This document shows positions 18,065-28,000 of a DNA stretch of 64,000 nucleotides, one piece after another. This DNA is from a virus. Every line of letters starts with the position of its first letter. The stretch's first letter is position 1. The notes under the pieces are model-generated. The model saw nothing but the letters and a program-made list of their open reading frames with translations. It did not search any database and was not told where the DNA came from. Where the stretch lies: positions 1-64,000 of the IMG/VR virus record IMGVR_UViG_3300037843_000261; one strand, 5' to 3'. A program made the position numbers and the translations under genes.

Positions 18065-18679
18065 ATGGGCAGAAAATACGAAAAGGGTAACATTCCTTGG
18101 AATAAGGGGTCAGAGCTTTCTAGTGACCACCGAAGAAAAATTAGTGAATCCCATAAGGGAATCAAGGTAATTCGGGGACACTCAAAGGAGGAAGAGGAGG
18201 TAAGGAAGGCAGCCAAAAACCAAGGAGAAAAATTCTATTCTTTCCCTCGTCCTTGTTCGGAGGGACACACGTCAAAACGGTTTGTAAGAAATACAGAATG
18301 TTACCAATGTCACATTGAACAGTCTCATGCACGACGGGCTATCCGAGCAAGAACACAACGAGAATACAAAATGTATCATTCAGCTAAAGGACGAGCAAGA
18401 GAGGGAGGACTAGAGTTTGGAATCACCATGGAAGATATTAAGAAAGCGTGGCCAAAAGACAATAAGTGCCCAATTTTAGGAATTGAATTAGAGTCCAATA
18501 AAACTGGAATGGGGCCTCAACGTCAATCCCCATCACTTGATAGGATTGACCCTAAAGGAGGATATGTGGTTGGCAACATCGCTGTTATATCCTACAAAGC
18601 TAATTGCATAAAACAAAATGAAACTAATCCCGAAATTTTTGAATCAATGGCTAGGTGGTTACGTTTTAATAAAAAGTAG
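18065..18679 (+). CDS. HNH homing endonuclease with NUMOD3
   Basis: Preceded by TAGGAGGAT. The start (GNIPWNKGSELSSDHRRKIS) is a NUMOD3 recognition motif. The middle has a CxxCH site (NTECYQCHIEQSH). The nuclease part reads CPILGIELESNKTGMG, SPSLDRIDPKGGYVVGNIAV, ISYKANCIKQN, a common phage HNH variant with an LDRID catalytic region. AT-rich against the polyvalent genes on both sides; it sits exactly in the gap between them. Confidence 0.85.
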   Translation: MGRKYEKGNIPWNKGSELSSDHRRKISESHKGIKVIRGHSKEEEEVRKAAKNQGEKFYSFPRPCSEGHTSKRFVRNTECYQCHIEQSHARRAIRARTQREYKMYHSAKGRAREGGLEFGITMEDIKKAWPKDNKCPILGIELESNKTGMGPQRQSPSLDRIDPKGGYVVGNIAVISYKANCIKQNETNPEIFESMARWLRFNKK

Positions 18680-18690
18680 AGGAGGAAAGT

Positions 18691-20259
18691 TTGTCATTTG
18701 ATATACAAGCTGATAAAAATCAAATAGGCTCTGTGTATCTTCTTCACTTCTTAGGAGGTGGGATTTTTCATGGGTCTCAAGCAAGGGTTCGCCATTATTG
18801 CGGATTTGCTTTAGACCCCGAGGCCCGCATTGCTTTACATATGAATGGGACTTCACGGGCCAGACTTATGGAGGTTGCCCATCAGCGACATGTAGAATTT
18901 ACCGTGGCTCGTATTTGGAGTGGAGTGACTCGTGAGTTCGAGCGCAAACTCAAGAACAGTGGTGGTCTGTCCCGCCACTGCCCAATTTGTAAGGCGGAGG
19001 GTACCGACCGGGATTCTGTGCGTAAGAAACAGCAGGCTCCTGCGGTGCAGGAAGTACGGGTAGTGGAGGAGAACGAAGTAAAGCATATCGAGCTTATCCC
19101 AAGACCCAAGACCGCTGCGCTCACAAGAGACAACGCCCGTTGGAATGGCAAGCCGTTTTCCTTGGGAGCGGTGTCCTTGCTGGATGGGCACATTGAAGAA
19201 GCCCACAACTATCAGGAGTGCAAGGCGGGTGGATGGCACCACAGCCACATATTCAGCCAGCCGATTCTGGAGAGGGAACAGAGTGAATACGACTGGACCA
19301 AAACCGACCCTCGTGCCCCCGAAGGTCCGCAAGGTGGTGGACCCGCCATCGGCTGGGGCGATACCCCATGGGGAGACTCCCATGGAAAGACCAGTGGAGA
19401 TATCACCATATTCTGGGTAGAAGATGATGGGTCAATCGGTTGCAACTACCCACTTCCCGAAAATATCAAAGCGGCCATTAAGAAGCAGATTCAGGTCATC
19501 AGGTGGAGAAGGGCCGCTGAGGAGGATACACTTGCCAAGCTCGTATGGCAGTTCCGAGAGGAACAAGAGGATTGGTATGAGTGGTTAGAGGACAAATCCT
19601 GTTTCCGTGAACAGTGCCTCTGTTTGGCGGACCTGTTAGCGAAGTTTCTGCGGGAACATGGTTTCCCTGATGCCCATCGGGCGGGTGGGTATTATGGAGA
19701 AGGACCGGAGAAGGGTGAGTATTTACAAGTAGGAAGGCATGGACTACATTGGTGGGTAGAGACGCAGGATAAAATCATCGACATCACCTGCGACCAATTC
19801 CACCCCGGAGAAGAAGATGATTGGCGAGTGGTAATCACCGACCTTAACGACCCGGAGTATCAACGAAAGGGCACCGGCTCGGCGTTGGTCCCCAAGACCG
19901 CTGAGGAGATTCCCGAGATTCTCTATCACGTGACTTTTAAGAGCCGGGTTCCTAAGATACTTCAAGAGGGACTGGTTCCCCAAAAGGAGCCGAACTTCCC
20001 CTTTGAGGAGAACCGGGGTTTAGTATTTCTGACGGCGATTGAGGGAGTGGATTATTGGAAAAACCTTCTCGCCGAGTTTATACGGGGCAAGGATGATGAG
20101 TTGGTTACTCTTCGCATCAAGACTGAGGGGATGCGTTTGGCAAAGGACCCCTTGGGAATGGGAGAAACTGGTGTTCTTTCATATTCAACCCACCTTGTTC
20201 CCCCCAAGAATATCACAGTGCTACCAGAGCCAAGAAAGATTGCCTCCGTAGAACAATAG
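18691..20259 (+). CDS. Polyvalent protein: GIY-YIG-like, papain-like, ART
   Basis: A TTG start follows GGAGGAAAGT. Residues 12-95 (SVYLLHFLGG, HYCGFALDPEARIALHMNG, RIWSGVTREFERKLKNSGG, CPIC) match a GIY-YIG-like domain known from actinobacterial proteins. Residues about 290-400 are papain-like: Cys in REQCLCLADLL, His in HGLHWWVE, Asp in IIDITCDQFHPGEE. A KTA motif (VPKTAEEIPEI) immediately precedes an ART domain (ILYHVTFKSRVPKILQEGL). The GIY-YIG-like part may act on DNA, the ART on protein or nucleic acid; partners are unknown. Confidence 0.75.
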   Translation: MSFDIQADKNQIGSVYLLHFLGGGIFHGSQARVRHYCGFALDPEARIALHMNGTSRARLMEVAHQRHVEFTVARIWSGVTREFERKLKNSGGLSRHCPICKAEGTDRDSVRKKQQAPAVQEVRVVEENEVKHIELIPRPKTAALTRDNARWNGKPFSLGAVSLLDGHIEEAHNYQECKAGGWHHSHIFSQPILEREQSEYDWTKTDPRAPEGPQGGGPAIGWGDTPWGDSHGKTSGDITIFWVEDDGSIGCNYPLPENIKAAIKKQIQVIRWRRAAEEDTLAKLVWQFREEQEDWYEWLEDKSCFREQCLCLADLLAKFLREHGFPDAHRAGGYYGEGPEKGEYLQVGRHGLHWWVETQDKIIDITCDQFHPGEEDDWRVVITDLNDPEYQRKGTGSALVPKTAEEIPEILYHVTFKSRVPKILQEGLVPQKEPNFPFEENRGLVFLTAIEGVDYWKNLLAEFIRGKDDELVTLRIKTEGMRLAKDPLGMGETGVLSYSTHLVPPKNITVLPEPRKIASVEQ

Positions 20260-20271
20260 GAAGACAAGAAT

Positions 20272-21312
20272 GTGGTAGCCCATATAGGAAGCTACCGTAT
20301 CGTTGTAGATGACCCCGGAGACGCTAAATATATTACGGCATGGACGGAGGACAACAAATGTGTTGGCAAACTATCTACCAAACGACAGAGCGACAGTGGA
20401 CCCCTGAACGACTATCTCGGGATTGCACTGGTGGAAGTGAAACCACGGCATCGGGGATACGGACTGGGCAAGGCGATGTACTTTGCCCTGATGCAGTTCA
20501 TGAATCCGAAATGGAAGGGAATCAAGAGCTACCTCCCGGAGAGATACAATAAGAAGCGGGTTCCCAACATCTGGCGTAGACTGCAAGGCTACAAACTTCC
20601 CGGAGAAGAAGACTGGATGGTTGCCGACCGGGATAAGGTTGCCAAGATAGCGTCAGGTCAGGACTCCCCGGACTGGGAAGAGGATGAGGATTCTCTCCTC
20701 ACCAAGAAAGCTTGGCAGGATGAGCGCTTCTCCTATTGGGGATTGCAGTTCGCCGTTGACAAAGCGGAGGGGATCATTGCCGCCAATCCCCGGCCTACGC
20801 AGAAGGCTCCCAAGGCATTTCTCAAAGCCTTTGTTGGCACCGTGGAAGATGACAAGGCTGAGGAAGAGGGTAGAATCAACCTCATGAATGTGGGCCTGAA
20901 TAAGGAACACATGCAGACCGTTGATGCTGAGAAGCCCGGTATTGTTGCTCCCCTCATTTTCAAGCCGGACAAGACTCACTCCGAACCGCAGAAACACTAC
21001 ATCCTCATTGACGGAAACCACCGGGCTAAGAAGCGCCTCCAAATGGGTCTGGACTTCATGGAAGTCTACCCCCTCACCCCCGAGGAAGCGTGGCAGTGCA
21101 TGGCTCCGTACACCTTCCCCAACCTGTTGAAAATCTATGTTAACCCGACCAAAAAGGTGAGGAAGAAGGCGGAAGAGCAGCCCGCCAGACTCCTCTATGT
21201 TGACGACATGCGCCGACCCACCGCTCCTGATGTTGATTGGGTCAGGAATTATGAAGAGTTCTTCCAGTACATGACGACGCATCCCATGCCCGAGGCTATT
21301 AGTTTTGGATAA
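20272..21312 (+). CDS. Polyvalent protein: GNAT acetyltransferase plus ParB-like domain
   Basis: A GTG start with AGGAAGA upstream, 12 bp after the previous stop. Residues 1-120 are GNAT (IALVEVKPRHRGYGLGKAMY with the R/GxGxG acetyl-CoA loop). Residues 150-290 look like a ParB/sulfiredoxin-type domain: the motif HYILIDGNHRAKKRLQMGLD matches the IDGxHR nucleotide-binding core. Near the C-terminus is RLLYVDDMRRP, typical of cyclic-phosphate receiver-like starts, but it stops soon after. The role is inferred as host modification. Confidence 0.75.
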   Translation: MVAHIGSYRIVVDDPGDAKYITAWTEDNKCVGKLSTKRQSDSGPLNDYLGIALVEVKPRHRGYGLGKAMYFALMQFMNPKWKGIKSYLPERYNKKRVPNIWRRLQGYKLPGEEDWMVADRDKVAKIASGQDSPDWEEDEDSLLTKKAWQDERFSYWGLQFAVDKAEGIIAANPRPTQKAPKAFLKAFVGTVEDDKAEEEGRINLMNVGLNKEHMQTVDAEKPGIVAPLIFKPDKTHSEPQKHYILIDGNHRAKKRLQMGLDFMEVYPLTPEEAWQCMAPYTFPNLLKIYVNPTKKVRKKAEEQPARLLYVDDMRRPTAPDVDWVRNYEEFFQYMTTHPMPEAISFG

Positions 21313-21359
21313 TGGGGGTGATATCTTTTGACTTCGTATCTATTATATAGAGGATGCGA

Positions 21360-22142
21360 ATGACTATTAGAGGCAATTGCACCGTTTGTGGGGGGAACTT
21401 CAAGCGTCGTTATGCTAAGAACTCCGTTCCTATTGTGAAGCTCTGTTCTAATAAGTGCAGAAGGGAGTGGCTACAAAAGGACAAGGTCAAAAAGGAGTGC
21501 ATCGTTTGTAATAAGGTATTTTCCGTAAGCGCCTCAGTAGCTTATAGATATGTCACCTGTAGTATTGAATGCAAGCGTAAACATAAGGAGGGGGATAAAA
21601 ATGGAAACTGGCGAGGCGGTATAGCGGGAAATAGAAAGAAAGAGATTCGTTCCGGTAAGCTTCGTCGTTGGCGGAAAGCGGTCTTTGAAAGAGATGGACC
21701 CCACTGTGTCTTATGCGGGTCTAGTGATGGGTTAGAGGCTGACCGCATAAAGCCATGGTCTCTCTATCCAGAGTTTAGATATGAAGTAAGTAATGGACGG
21801 ATATTGTGCAAGATTTGTCATAACAAGCACACCAGAGAGTTAGCCGCCGAACGAAAGAGACTTGAGGCATTGGGGTATGTACGGATAACTTGTCCACGAG
21901 AGTACGAGATTTTGGTTTGTCCCAGATGTGGGGTATCTTTCCTTAACAAGAGTGGTCAGAGTATCTATTGCGGAAAAAGGTGTCAAAGAGCGGAAGGACA
22001 GAAACGGTTAAGGGTAGCTAAAGCTGCCCGTGGGGAATGTAAGTGTTGTAGCAATCCAGTTGCCCCTAATTACAGTCGTTGTATTAGATGTCTCGAAAAG
22101 CAAAGAGTGGAGATGGCTGAATACAGAAAGCCTGATGTATGA
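21360..22142 (+). CDS. HNH homing endonuclease
   Basis: ATG 21360 is chosen over 21354 because TAGAGG then has normal spacing. The N-terminus has two Cys-rich knuckles (CTVCGGNFKRRY...LCSNKC, CIVCNKVFSV...TCSIEC) and GNWRGGI, a NUMOD-like element. The HNH core is AVFERDGPHCVLCGSSDGLE, ADRIKPWSLYPE, NGRILCKICHNKH; the first His of DHI is replaced by Arg (ADRIKP). More knuckles follow. The stop overlaps the next start (ATGA). Confidence 0.85.
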   Translation: MTIRGNCTVCGGNFKRRYAKNSVPIVKLCSNKCRREWLQKDKVKKECIVCNKVFSVSASVAYRYVTCSIECKRKHKEGDKNGNWRGGIAGNRKKEIRSGKLRRWRKAVFERDGPHCVLCGSSDGLEADRIKPWSLYPEFRYEVSNGRILCKICHNKHTRELAAERKRLEALGYVRITCPREYEILVCPRCGVSFLNKSGQSIYCGKRCQRAEGQKRLRVAKAARGECKCCSNPVAPNYSRCIRCLEKQRVEMAEYRKPDV

Positions 22143-22852
22143 GAGATTTAACACAACCAGAGGCAGGCGGTCTTGGACTAACCGCTGCTCGTTATGTTAT
22201 TGATAACAATCTTTCCATAAAGCGGTGGTTTGTTCATTCACCCAATATAATGGAGAAAAAAGAGTTAGAAAGCCTCTTATTTAACTACTCTCCTGATGGC
22301 TACGACTCATCTTTGTACAAGACTCCCCACGTTAATGAAGAAGAGCAAGTCTACGGTGGGAAGATAAAGGGAGGCTTCCGGGTGAAGGCTGCCCGGCGCA
22401 GAGTAAATCCCCTTCTGCAACCGTCCGGTCCGTGGCCTGAACGCTCCGCCGATTGGTCTAGGCTTTCTCAAAATGGAGGTTGGATATCTCGGGACGGGCG
22501 ACCTCTCCCCATGACTCACCCCTACGAACTCCACGGAGAGTGGGCGATGGCGGAAGACCTGTGCGGCATGGATGATTCAGAGGTGGAGGAGCAGGGGGGA
22601 GAGGATTACCTCGGATATGCCGAGAACCTTGCCATGGAGAATGGGCACCTCCGGGTTGACCGGGATGCTGGTCAGTTTTCCATACAGGCACGAAATGTCA
22701 CAAAGAGCCGCCGACTCATCACCGAGGCTCTGTTGATGATGCCATTCAAGGGAGAAGTGACCTTGGAGATGGGTCCACACGACCGCCCAAACTGGTCTAA
22801 AAGCCTCATTTCCACGCAGGATGCCGCAGATTGGCTAGAAAATATTCAATGA
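22139..22852 (+). CDS. Polyvalent-type protein with NPLLQP motif and GWxxxDGR domain
   Basis: The start overlaps the HNH stop (ATGA). Residues 1-85 are unknown. Residues 88-97 are RVNPLLQPSG, the motif at the start of the 14778 protein. From about 105 (NGGWISRDGRPLPM) to 237 the layout matches residues about 1250-1370 of the 1546-residue protein downstream (GEGWLTPDGRFLPN ... STQDEMYYL against ISTQDAADWL), an undescribed shared domain. It may be a fragment of a larger protein displaced by the endonuclease insertion. Confidence 0.6.
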   Translation: MRDLTQPEAGGLGLTAARYVIDNNLSIKRWFVHSPNIMEKKELESLLFNYSPDGYDSSLYKTPHVNEEEQVYGGKIKGGFRVKAARRRVNPLLQPSGPWPERSADWSRLSQNGGWISRDGRPLPMTHPYELHGEWAMAEDLCGMDDSEVEEQGGEDYLGYAENLAMENGHLRVDRDAGQFSIQARNVTKSRRLITEALLMMPFKGEVTLEMGPHDRPNWSKSLISTQDAADWLENIQ

Positions 22853-22860
22853 CAGAATAA

Positions 22861-22897
22861 ATGAACTTTCTGAAGCACTTATAGGGGGAAAGTTCAT
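22861..22897 (+). promoter_or_regulatory. Hairpin masking ribosome site and ATG
   Basis: ATGAACTTTC (22861-22870) and GAAAGTTCAT (22888-22897) form a perfect 10-bp stem. The 3' arm covers part of the ribosome site and the first two bases of ATG 22896. The loop contains CTTATAGGGGG. Known T4 I-TevI regulation uses the same layout: early read-through mRNA is folded and untranslated, while a promoter inside the stem gives an open mRNA. Confidence 0.6.
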
Positions 22898-23603
22898 GTT
22901 TATCTATTTGATTGTAAATCATGAAACAGGAAAGTATTATGTCGGTCAACATACAGGTAATAATCTAAAGAAGTACCTTCAACAAAAATTTTCAGATGCC
23001 AGACACGGACGAGGGGGAAATTCTCGTCTTTATAATTCCATGCGTAAACACCCCTTTCCTCATCTTTGGTCCATCCACGCCCTCCGTTCCGATATCCAAG
23101 CTAAAGCCGAGCTTGATGAGACCGAGCGGGACTTCATCAAGTTCCTTCGTGCTCAAGACCCTGAGTATGGCTACAATCTTTGTCGTGGAGGGGAGGGGTT
23201 TACCGGACTGCATTCTTCTCAAACTTGTGCTAAAATGAGTGAAGGGGTTAAACGAGCTTGGGCTAACCCCGAAAAAAGAGCCAAGCAATCGGCAAATCTC
23301 AAAGCTGACTGGGCTAAACCTGAGTCTTTTTCTAATCGGGTTCAAGCGATTAGGGATTCATGGGCGGACCCTTATTCTCGTTCTAATCGTATGAAGGCTT
23401 TTGAAAATCTTGATTTTCACAGTAAAATGAGCACGGTTAATAAGAAAACATGGTCTGACCCAGAGAGAAGGAAAAAACAAGCAGCACTTCAAAGAGAGCG
23501 ATGGACAAACCCCGAATACCGTGCCAAAATGAGTAATCTAGCTAAAAATCAAAGCCGAGGTACGGGACAGAAGTTTGTTGAAGCACTACCACTAGACTCT
23601 TAA
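22896..23603 (+). CDS. GIY-YIG homing endonuclease
   Basis: A paralogue of 13848 and 59294: MFIYLIVNHETGKYYVGQHT, then SIHALRSDIQ, ELDETERDFIKFLRAQDPE, YNLCRGGEGF. Residues 105-220 hold six or so AW/DW/W-D-P repeats (AWANPEKRAKQSANLK, TWSDPERRKKQAALQ) for DNA binding. It lacks the C-terminal RWNINRG module of its paralogue. Translation is probably controlled by the hairpin over its start. Confidence 0.88.
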   Translation: MFIYLIVNHETGKYYVGQHTGNNLKKYLQQKFSDARHGRGGNSRLYNSMRKHPFPHLWSIHALRSDIQAKAELDETERDFIKFLRAQDPEYGYNLCRGGEGFTGLHSSQTCAKMSEGVKRAWANPEKRAKQSANLKADWAKPESFSNRVQAIRDSWADPYSRSNRMKAFENLDFHSKMSTVNKKTWSDPERRKKQAALQRERWTNPEYRAKMSNLAKNQSRGTGQKFVEALPLDS

Positions 23604-23619
23604 ACTCTTTAATAGGCAC

Positions 23620-25044
23620 ATGGAAGAGCTTATCTACAAGACGGCGGGAGTTTGGGATAACCTTGACCGGGGATTCCTTGAGAAGATACACAACCATGCC
23701 CCCGGAGTGGTTGTGGGTCATCTCAGTACTTTACTTAGGAATCAACGACTTAGGGAAATATATGAGAAAGTACTTGAAACCCCCATCAAGACCTTCAATA
23801 AACCGGAAGAGGTGGAGTTGGAGGGTGGTTCCCCCTTAAAGTGGCAAGGTGGATACGGGGTTTCCCACGGTGGTTCGATGATATTTATCAACCCCGCCAT
23901 CAGCACCACCAACATTGTCAAAACTCTGTTTGAGGAAGGCGCTCACGCTATTTGGGCAGCGGAGGGGCGACCATCTAAACCGTTTGACCCCGCTCATCCC
24001 CCCACCGAGAAAGAATATCTCTCTGACCCCGAAGAGCTTTTTGCCAAGCGTATGGCAGACCGTGCTTTCGCTATAGCTACGGGAGGGATAAAGACTGCCG
24101 CTTGGGCAGAGGCAACCGACTTCTCTTCCGACCCCCAGTGGCACGACGTGTTCTACGGAAATCCCTCGCCAGAGCGCATAAAGGCCCTTGCCAGCTTCCT
24201 TCGCTCCGACCCCAACCGCTTCATTACCCTTTATCACGGTACCGCCTCTGATTTGCCAGTGATGGAGGAGGGGTTGCTTCCGACCAGTCCCAGCAGGGCT
24301 AAATCGTATCAATCCAGTCCCGGTTACGTGTATCTCTCCGTATATCCGGGGAACGCCAAGAACTTTGGAGAACTGGCTTACCCCGGAGAGGATATCACTG
24401 TCTACGCTGTCAATGTCACCGCCCGGCGATTACTGCCGGATACTGACCAGCTTGCCAATCAGCGGTCAGTGGGTAAGGAAGTGGGGAACAGCCTCGCTGA
24501 AAGCTTGGCAATCGGACATGGGGCACGAGTAAAGGGAGCAGTAGGTCCGATGCAGCTTTACAAGGCTGCCGCTAAAAAGTTGCGACTCCCCCCCGACATC
24601 ATAGACGGTACACGAAGCTTTCTGTGGGCTATCGTGAATGACCGGGTGATTTTTTCCTTGGAGATTGAACCCCACGTTATCTGGTTTAAACGAGTTGGAC
24701 TTTCCGATTCCGGCCCGGCGTTCGACCGTATCCCCCGAGGGAGAATCTGGGTTCAATCGGCCCGTGATGAGGTCGTAATTTTTACCGAGGCAGGAAGTGG
24801 TGGTATCACGGGGCAGGCGGATTTCACCTTCGCCCCGGAGCATGTTGTAAAGGCTATGTTGCAGACCTTCCCTCAGCTTCGAGACTTTAACATCGTTGAC
24901 GATATCCCTTCAAATCTTGTGGTAACCTCCTCTGTACATAAAAGAGGGGGAAGTCTCGCATCTAAGACAGCCCACATTTTATTGGCCGGAATAGGAGAAG
25001 ATGACCGTGCGTACCTGAAATGGGATAGCAAACAAGCTAAGTAG
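23620..25044 (+). CDS. Polyvalent protein: degenerate zincin, ART, GPxFDRIPRG domain
   Basis: A 474-residue protein. Residues 90-150 resemble a zincin (VKTLFEEGAHAIWAAEG, YLSDPEELFAKRMADRAF), but HExxH is EEGAH, so it is probably inactive. Residues 203-315 are an ART (ITLYHGTASDLPVMEEGLLP). Residues 332-430 are the repeat domain found four times in this window (FKRVGLSDSGPAFDRIPRG ... RDFNIVDDIP). KTA motifs lie at residues 7-9, 158-160 and near the C-terminus (ASKTAHILL), around domain borders. Confidence 0.75.
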   Translation: MEELIYKTAGVWDNLDRGFLEKIHNHAPGVVVGHLSTLLRNQRLREIYEKVLETPIKTFNKPEEVELEGGSPLKWQGGYGVSHGGSMIFINPAISTTNIVKTLFEEGAHAIWAAEGRPSKPFDPAHPPTEKEYLSDPEELFAKRMADRAFAIATGGIKTAAWAEATDFSSDPQWHDVFYGNPSPERIKALASFLRSDPNRFITLYHGTASDLPVMEEGLLPTSPSRAKSYQSSPGYVYLSVYPGNAKNFGELAYPGEDITVYAVNVTARRLLPDTDQLANQRSVGKEVGNSLAESLAIGHGARVKGAVGPMQLYKAAAKKLRLPPDIIDGTRSFLWAIVNDRVIFSLEIEPHVIWFKRVGLSDSGPAFDRIPRGRIWVQSARDEVVIFTEAGSGGITGQADFTFAPEHVVKAMLQTFPQLRDFNIVDDIPSNLVVTSSVHKRGGSLASKTAHILLAGIGEDDRAYLKWDSKQAK

Positions 25045-25097
25045 AGAGGGGGGTGACCCCGACGAGGATACGTCCGACCCCGAAAAGGTTACAGACT

Positions 25098-28000
25098 ATG
25101 CCTGATAATCTAACCATATACCCAGTTACTCCCGAGTGGGTTTCAAAGGCGAAGGTGTTCTTAGCCGAGAAGTGGAAAGAGCGTGCCCAAGAGTTAGGTA
25201 AATCCAACCCTACGGATATGTCGGGTGCCTGCAAATTTATCTCTCTGTTCGGAAAGACGATTTTCGGGCTTGACATTCAAGGAAACTGGGGGCATCAGTA
25301 CAACATCACTCCAGATGGTAAGCCTCTCGACCTTGCTGAGGGGTTTTCGGGAGAGGTTAGTTATCTTCACGATAGTGAATTTTTCAATAACCCCAAGCAT
25401 AGGGAATCAATGGCGTCTTGTATGCCGAGGGTGAGGAGATGGGCTGAGGAGTTTATCCAGAGGTATCCCTTATTGGATAAAACGGCGTCCACACAGACAA
25501 GGTGGTCTCATCCCCTGTTGAATGGGCTTAAGGCGGAAACACGCAAGGCTCCTACCTTCGAGGACTTCAAGCATGACTTCTCCATAGACATTAAGCATGG
25601 ACTGTATTTCCATGTCACCGACAACCCCAACTTCACTATCGACCCGGCGAAGGGTCCTCGGGATATGTCCAGCATGGGAGGCGGGACACCTGTGCCGGGA
25701 AAGTTGATGGTTACTTCTCACTTGGAGAATTGGACGGATTACTACGAAAGCGACCGGGCGTATGTCGCCGTCATTGACATGTCGGAAGTGCCGAGGGAAT
25801 CCTACCATCAGGTAAGCCGGGGATTCGGCAATGAGTTTTGGGTGGAGAACCCGCAGGCGGTTAAGGTAGCGGCGGTCATGCCAGTTAAAGAGGCTATCAA
25901 GCTGGACCGCACATATCAGAACGTTCTGGACCTTCACTCTGATGAAGACCTGTTGGAGTTCTATAACCAGTTCCACGCCCCAGCAGAACCCGAGTGGAAG
26001 CCGCCCAAGGAGCAGGGTAAACTTCCCTTCCGGGGTAAGGGCATTCCCGTAGTCGCTTATGAGCCTTGCGATTTTGAGTTACTGTGGGCAACTTGGCATA
26101 ACAAAGTGCTGTTGACCGATGACATGGGTCTCTGGCATGTTAAATGGTTTCAAGAACTCAATCAGCATTCTCAACGGCATGACCCCATTCCTTCATGGGG
26201 ACCGGAGTTTGATAAAGTTCCTCGGGGAAGGGCGGAAGTCAATAAGAAGAAGAAGCGAGTCCGGCTGTACACCGATGCCGCACCCAAGGGGTCAAGAGCA
26301 GGTGAATCCATTACAGGAGAGGTTGACTTTGACTTTACCCCCGAGGAAGTAGTAGCCAAGATAAAGCAGAAGTATCCCTCACTCCGGGACTTTGAGTTTG
26401 TAGATGAGGTTGCTCCTCGGATAATGGGCAAATGGGCAGCCGATGAGTTTGAATACCCTCAGATTGCCTACCATGTCAGCCGTCGCCGTAGCCGGAACTC
26501 CATTCTAAAAAATGGATTGCAGATGTACCACAAGCAGCAGTATGAGGATGTGGAGCACGAGCCAGCGGTGTATTTGTTCGGTAGCCTCACTGATGCCGAG
26601 AACTGGGTAGGTGAGCAGCAGCCCTACACAGGACAAGCTTGTGACATCTGGGAAGTGAAAGTCCCACAAGGGGAAGGAACGTTTTGGCCGGACTTCGAGG
26701 TTCGGCACGAATACCCCACGGCGTGGAAGTATCTCTGGGATATTCCTCCACAAAATATCAAGCTCATCAAGACTATATCGCTCCCCAAGCAGGCGGCTCT
26801 ACCCACTGGAAAAGCCATAGATGACCTCGGGATATCCGGTCAGCAGGGATGGTCATATGACGAGCCGTTCCCGGACCGGCATAATGATTTCTACGAGGAC
26901 GACCAAGTTCAGAATCCCCACAATGAGCACCCCCTGACCGCCTCTCTATCCCCGGCCTACACCGAGGAAGTAAAGAAACTGGAATACGAGCACGAGCTTA
27001 TCTCCTTGGCGGAGGAGATGGGGAACTTCGAGCGGGTGGTGTGGGAGCGCCAGCCGGTCCTCAAGACTCACATGTTGGACACCGTGGGCTTGGCAGGCTC
27101 CGCAAACGACTACCCACATCTACGGGCCGTCCATGTGGGTGACCCCGACTATTGGTTCAGTCGGCTGACAGAAGATTACAGCCGTGACTCCAAGGCGTGG
27201 GTGGTGGAGATATATCCCACCGAAGATGACTATCTGTGTGATGATGTGCAGTATGCCATGGACCCTAGCGGTGGAGACAAAGCATATAGCGCCATTCTCA
27301 TCACTCCTCGCACTCAGTTGGTGGAGGGTAAGGATTTCCGGTACGTGAAGGAATTGACGGAGGAAGACCTCCCCGAAGTCTATGATGAAGATGACGGGTT
27401 TGGTTTCAAGGACGCTGCTATTAAAAAGACAGTCATCATGTGGGTTCGTCATGAGGGAAAGCTTTACACCACCGTACAGGTTGGGGGCAAGAGCCATGCC
27501 CAGTGGTTGGAAGAACTGAGCCTACCGTTCTCCGGTCCTTCCTACGACCGAATAGAACGAGGGGTAGCGATTGTAGACCGAGGGCACAGAGTCGTTCACC
27601 TCGTCAAGAACGCCGGGGGATACACGCCCAATGACGTAGTGGAATACATCAAGAATCGGTACAATCTGAAGGAGTTTATATTCGTTGATACGGAAAGCTC
27701 CGACACGGGTATTGTAGCCTTCAAAAAAGTTGCCAGTGACGATGCTTACTACGATGCGGCAGAGGCGTTCTTTGACCGGGAGAGCGTGGTAGCCGTAGAA
27801 GTAATCACCGAATACATGCAGCACGTCCGCCAGAAGAGGTATCGTCAGCAGTGGAATGTCGTGCCCGCCGCCCGGCTCATCAAAATTTGGGAAGACTACA
27901 TGAAGACGGGGTTTGTCCGGGACTCAGCGGGTCTTAATCAGATAGCGGAAACCGTCATTGACAACTGCTTTAAGATTTACGTCAATTCCATCCTCTGCGG

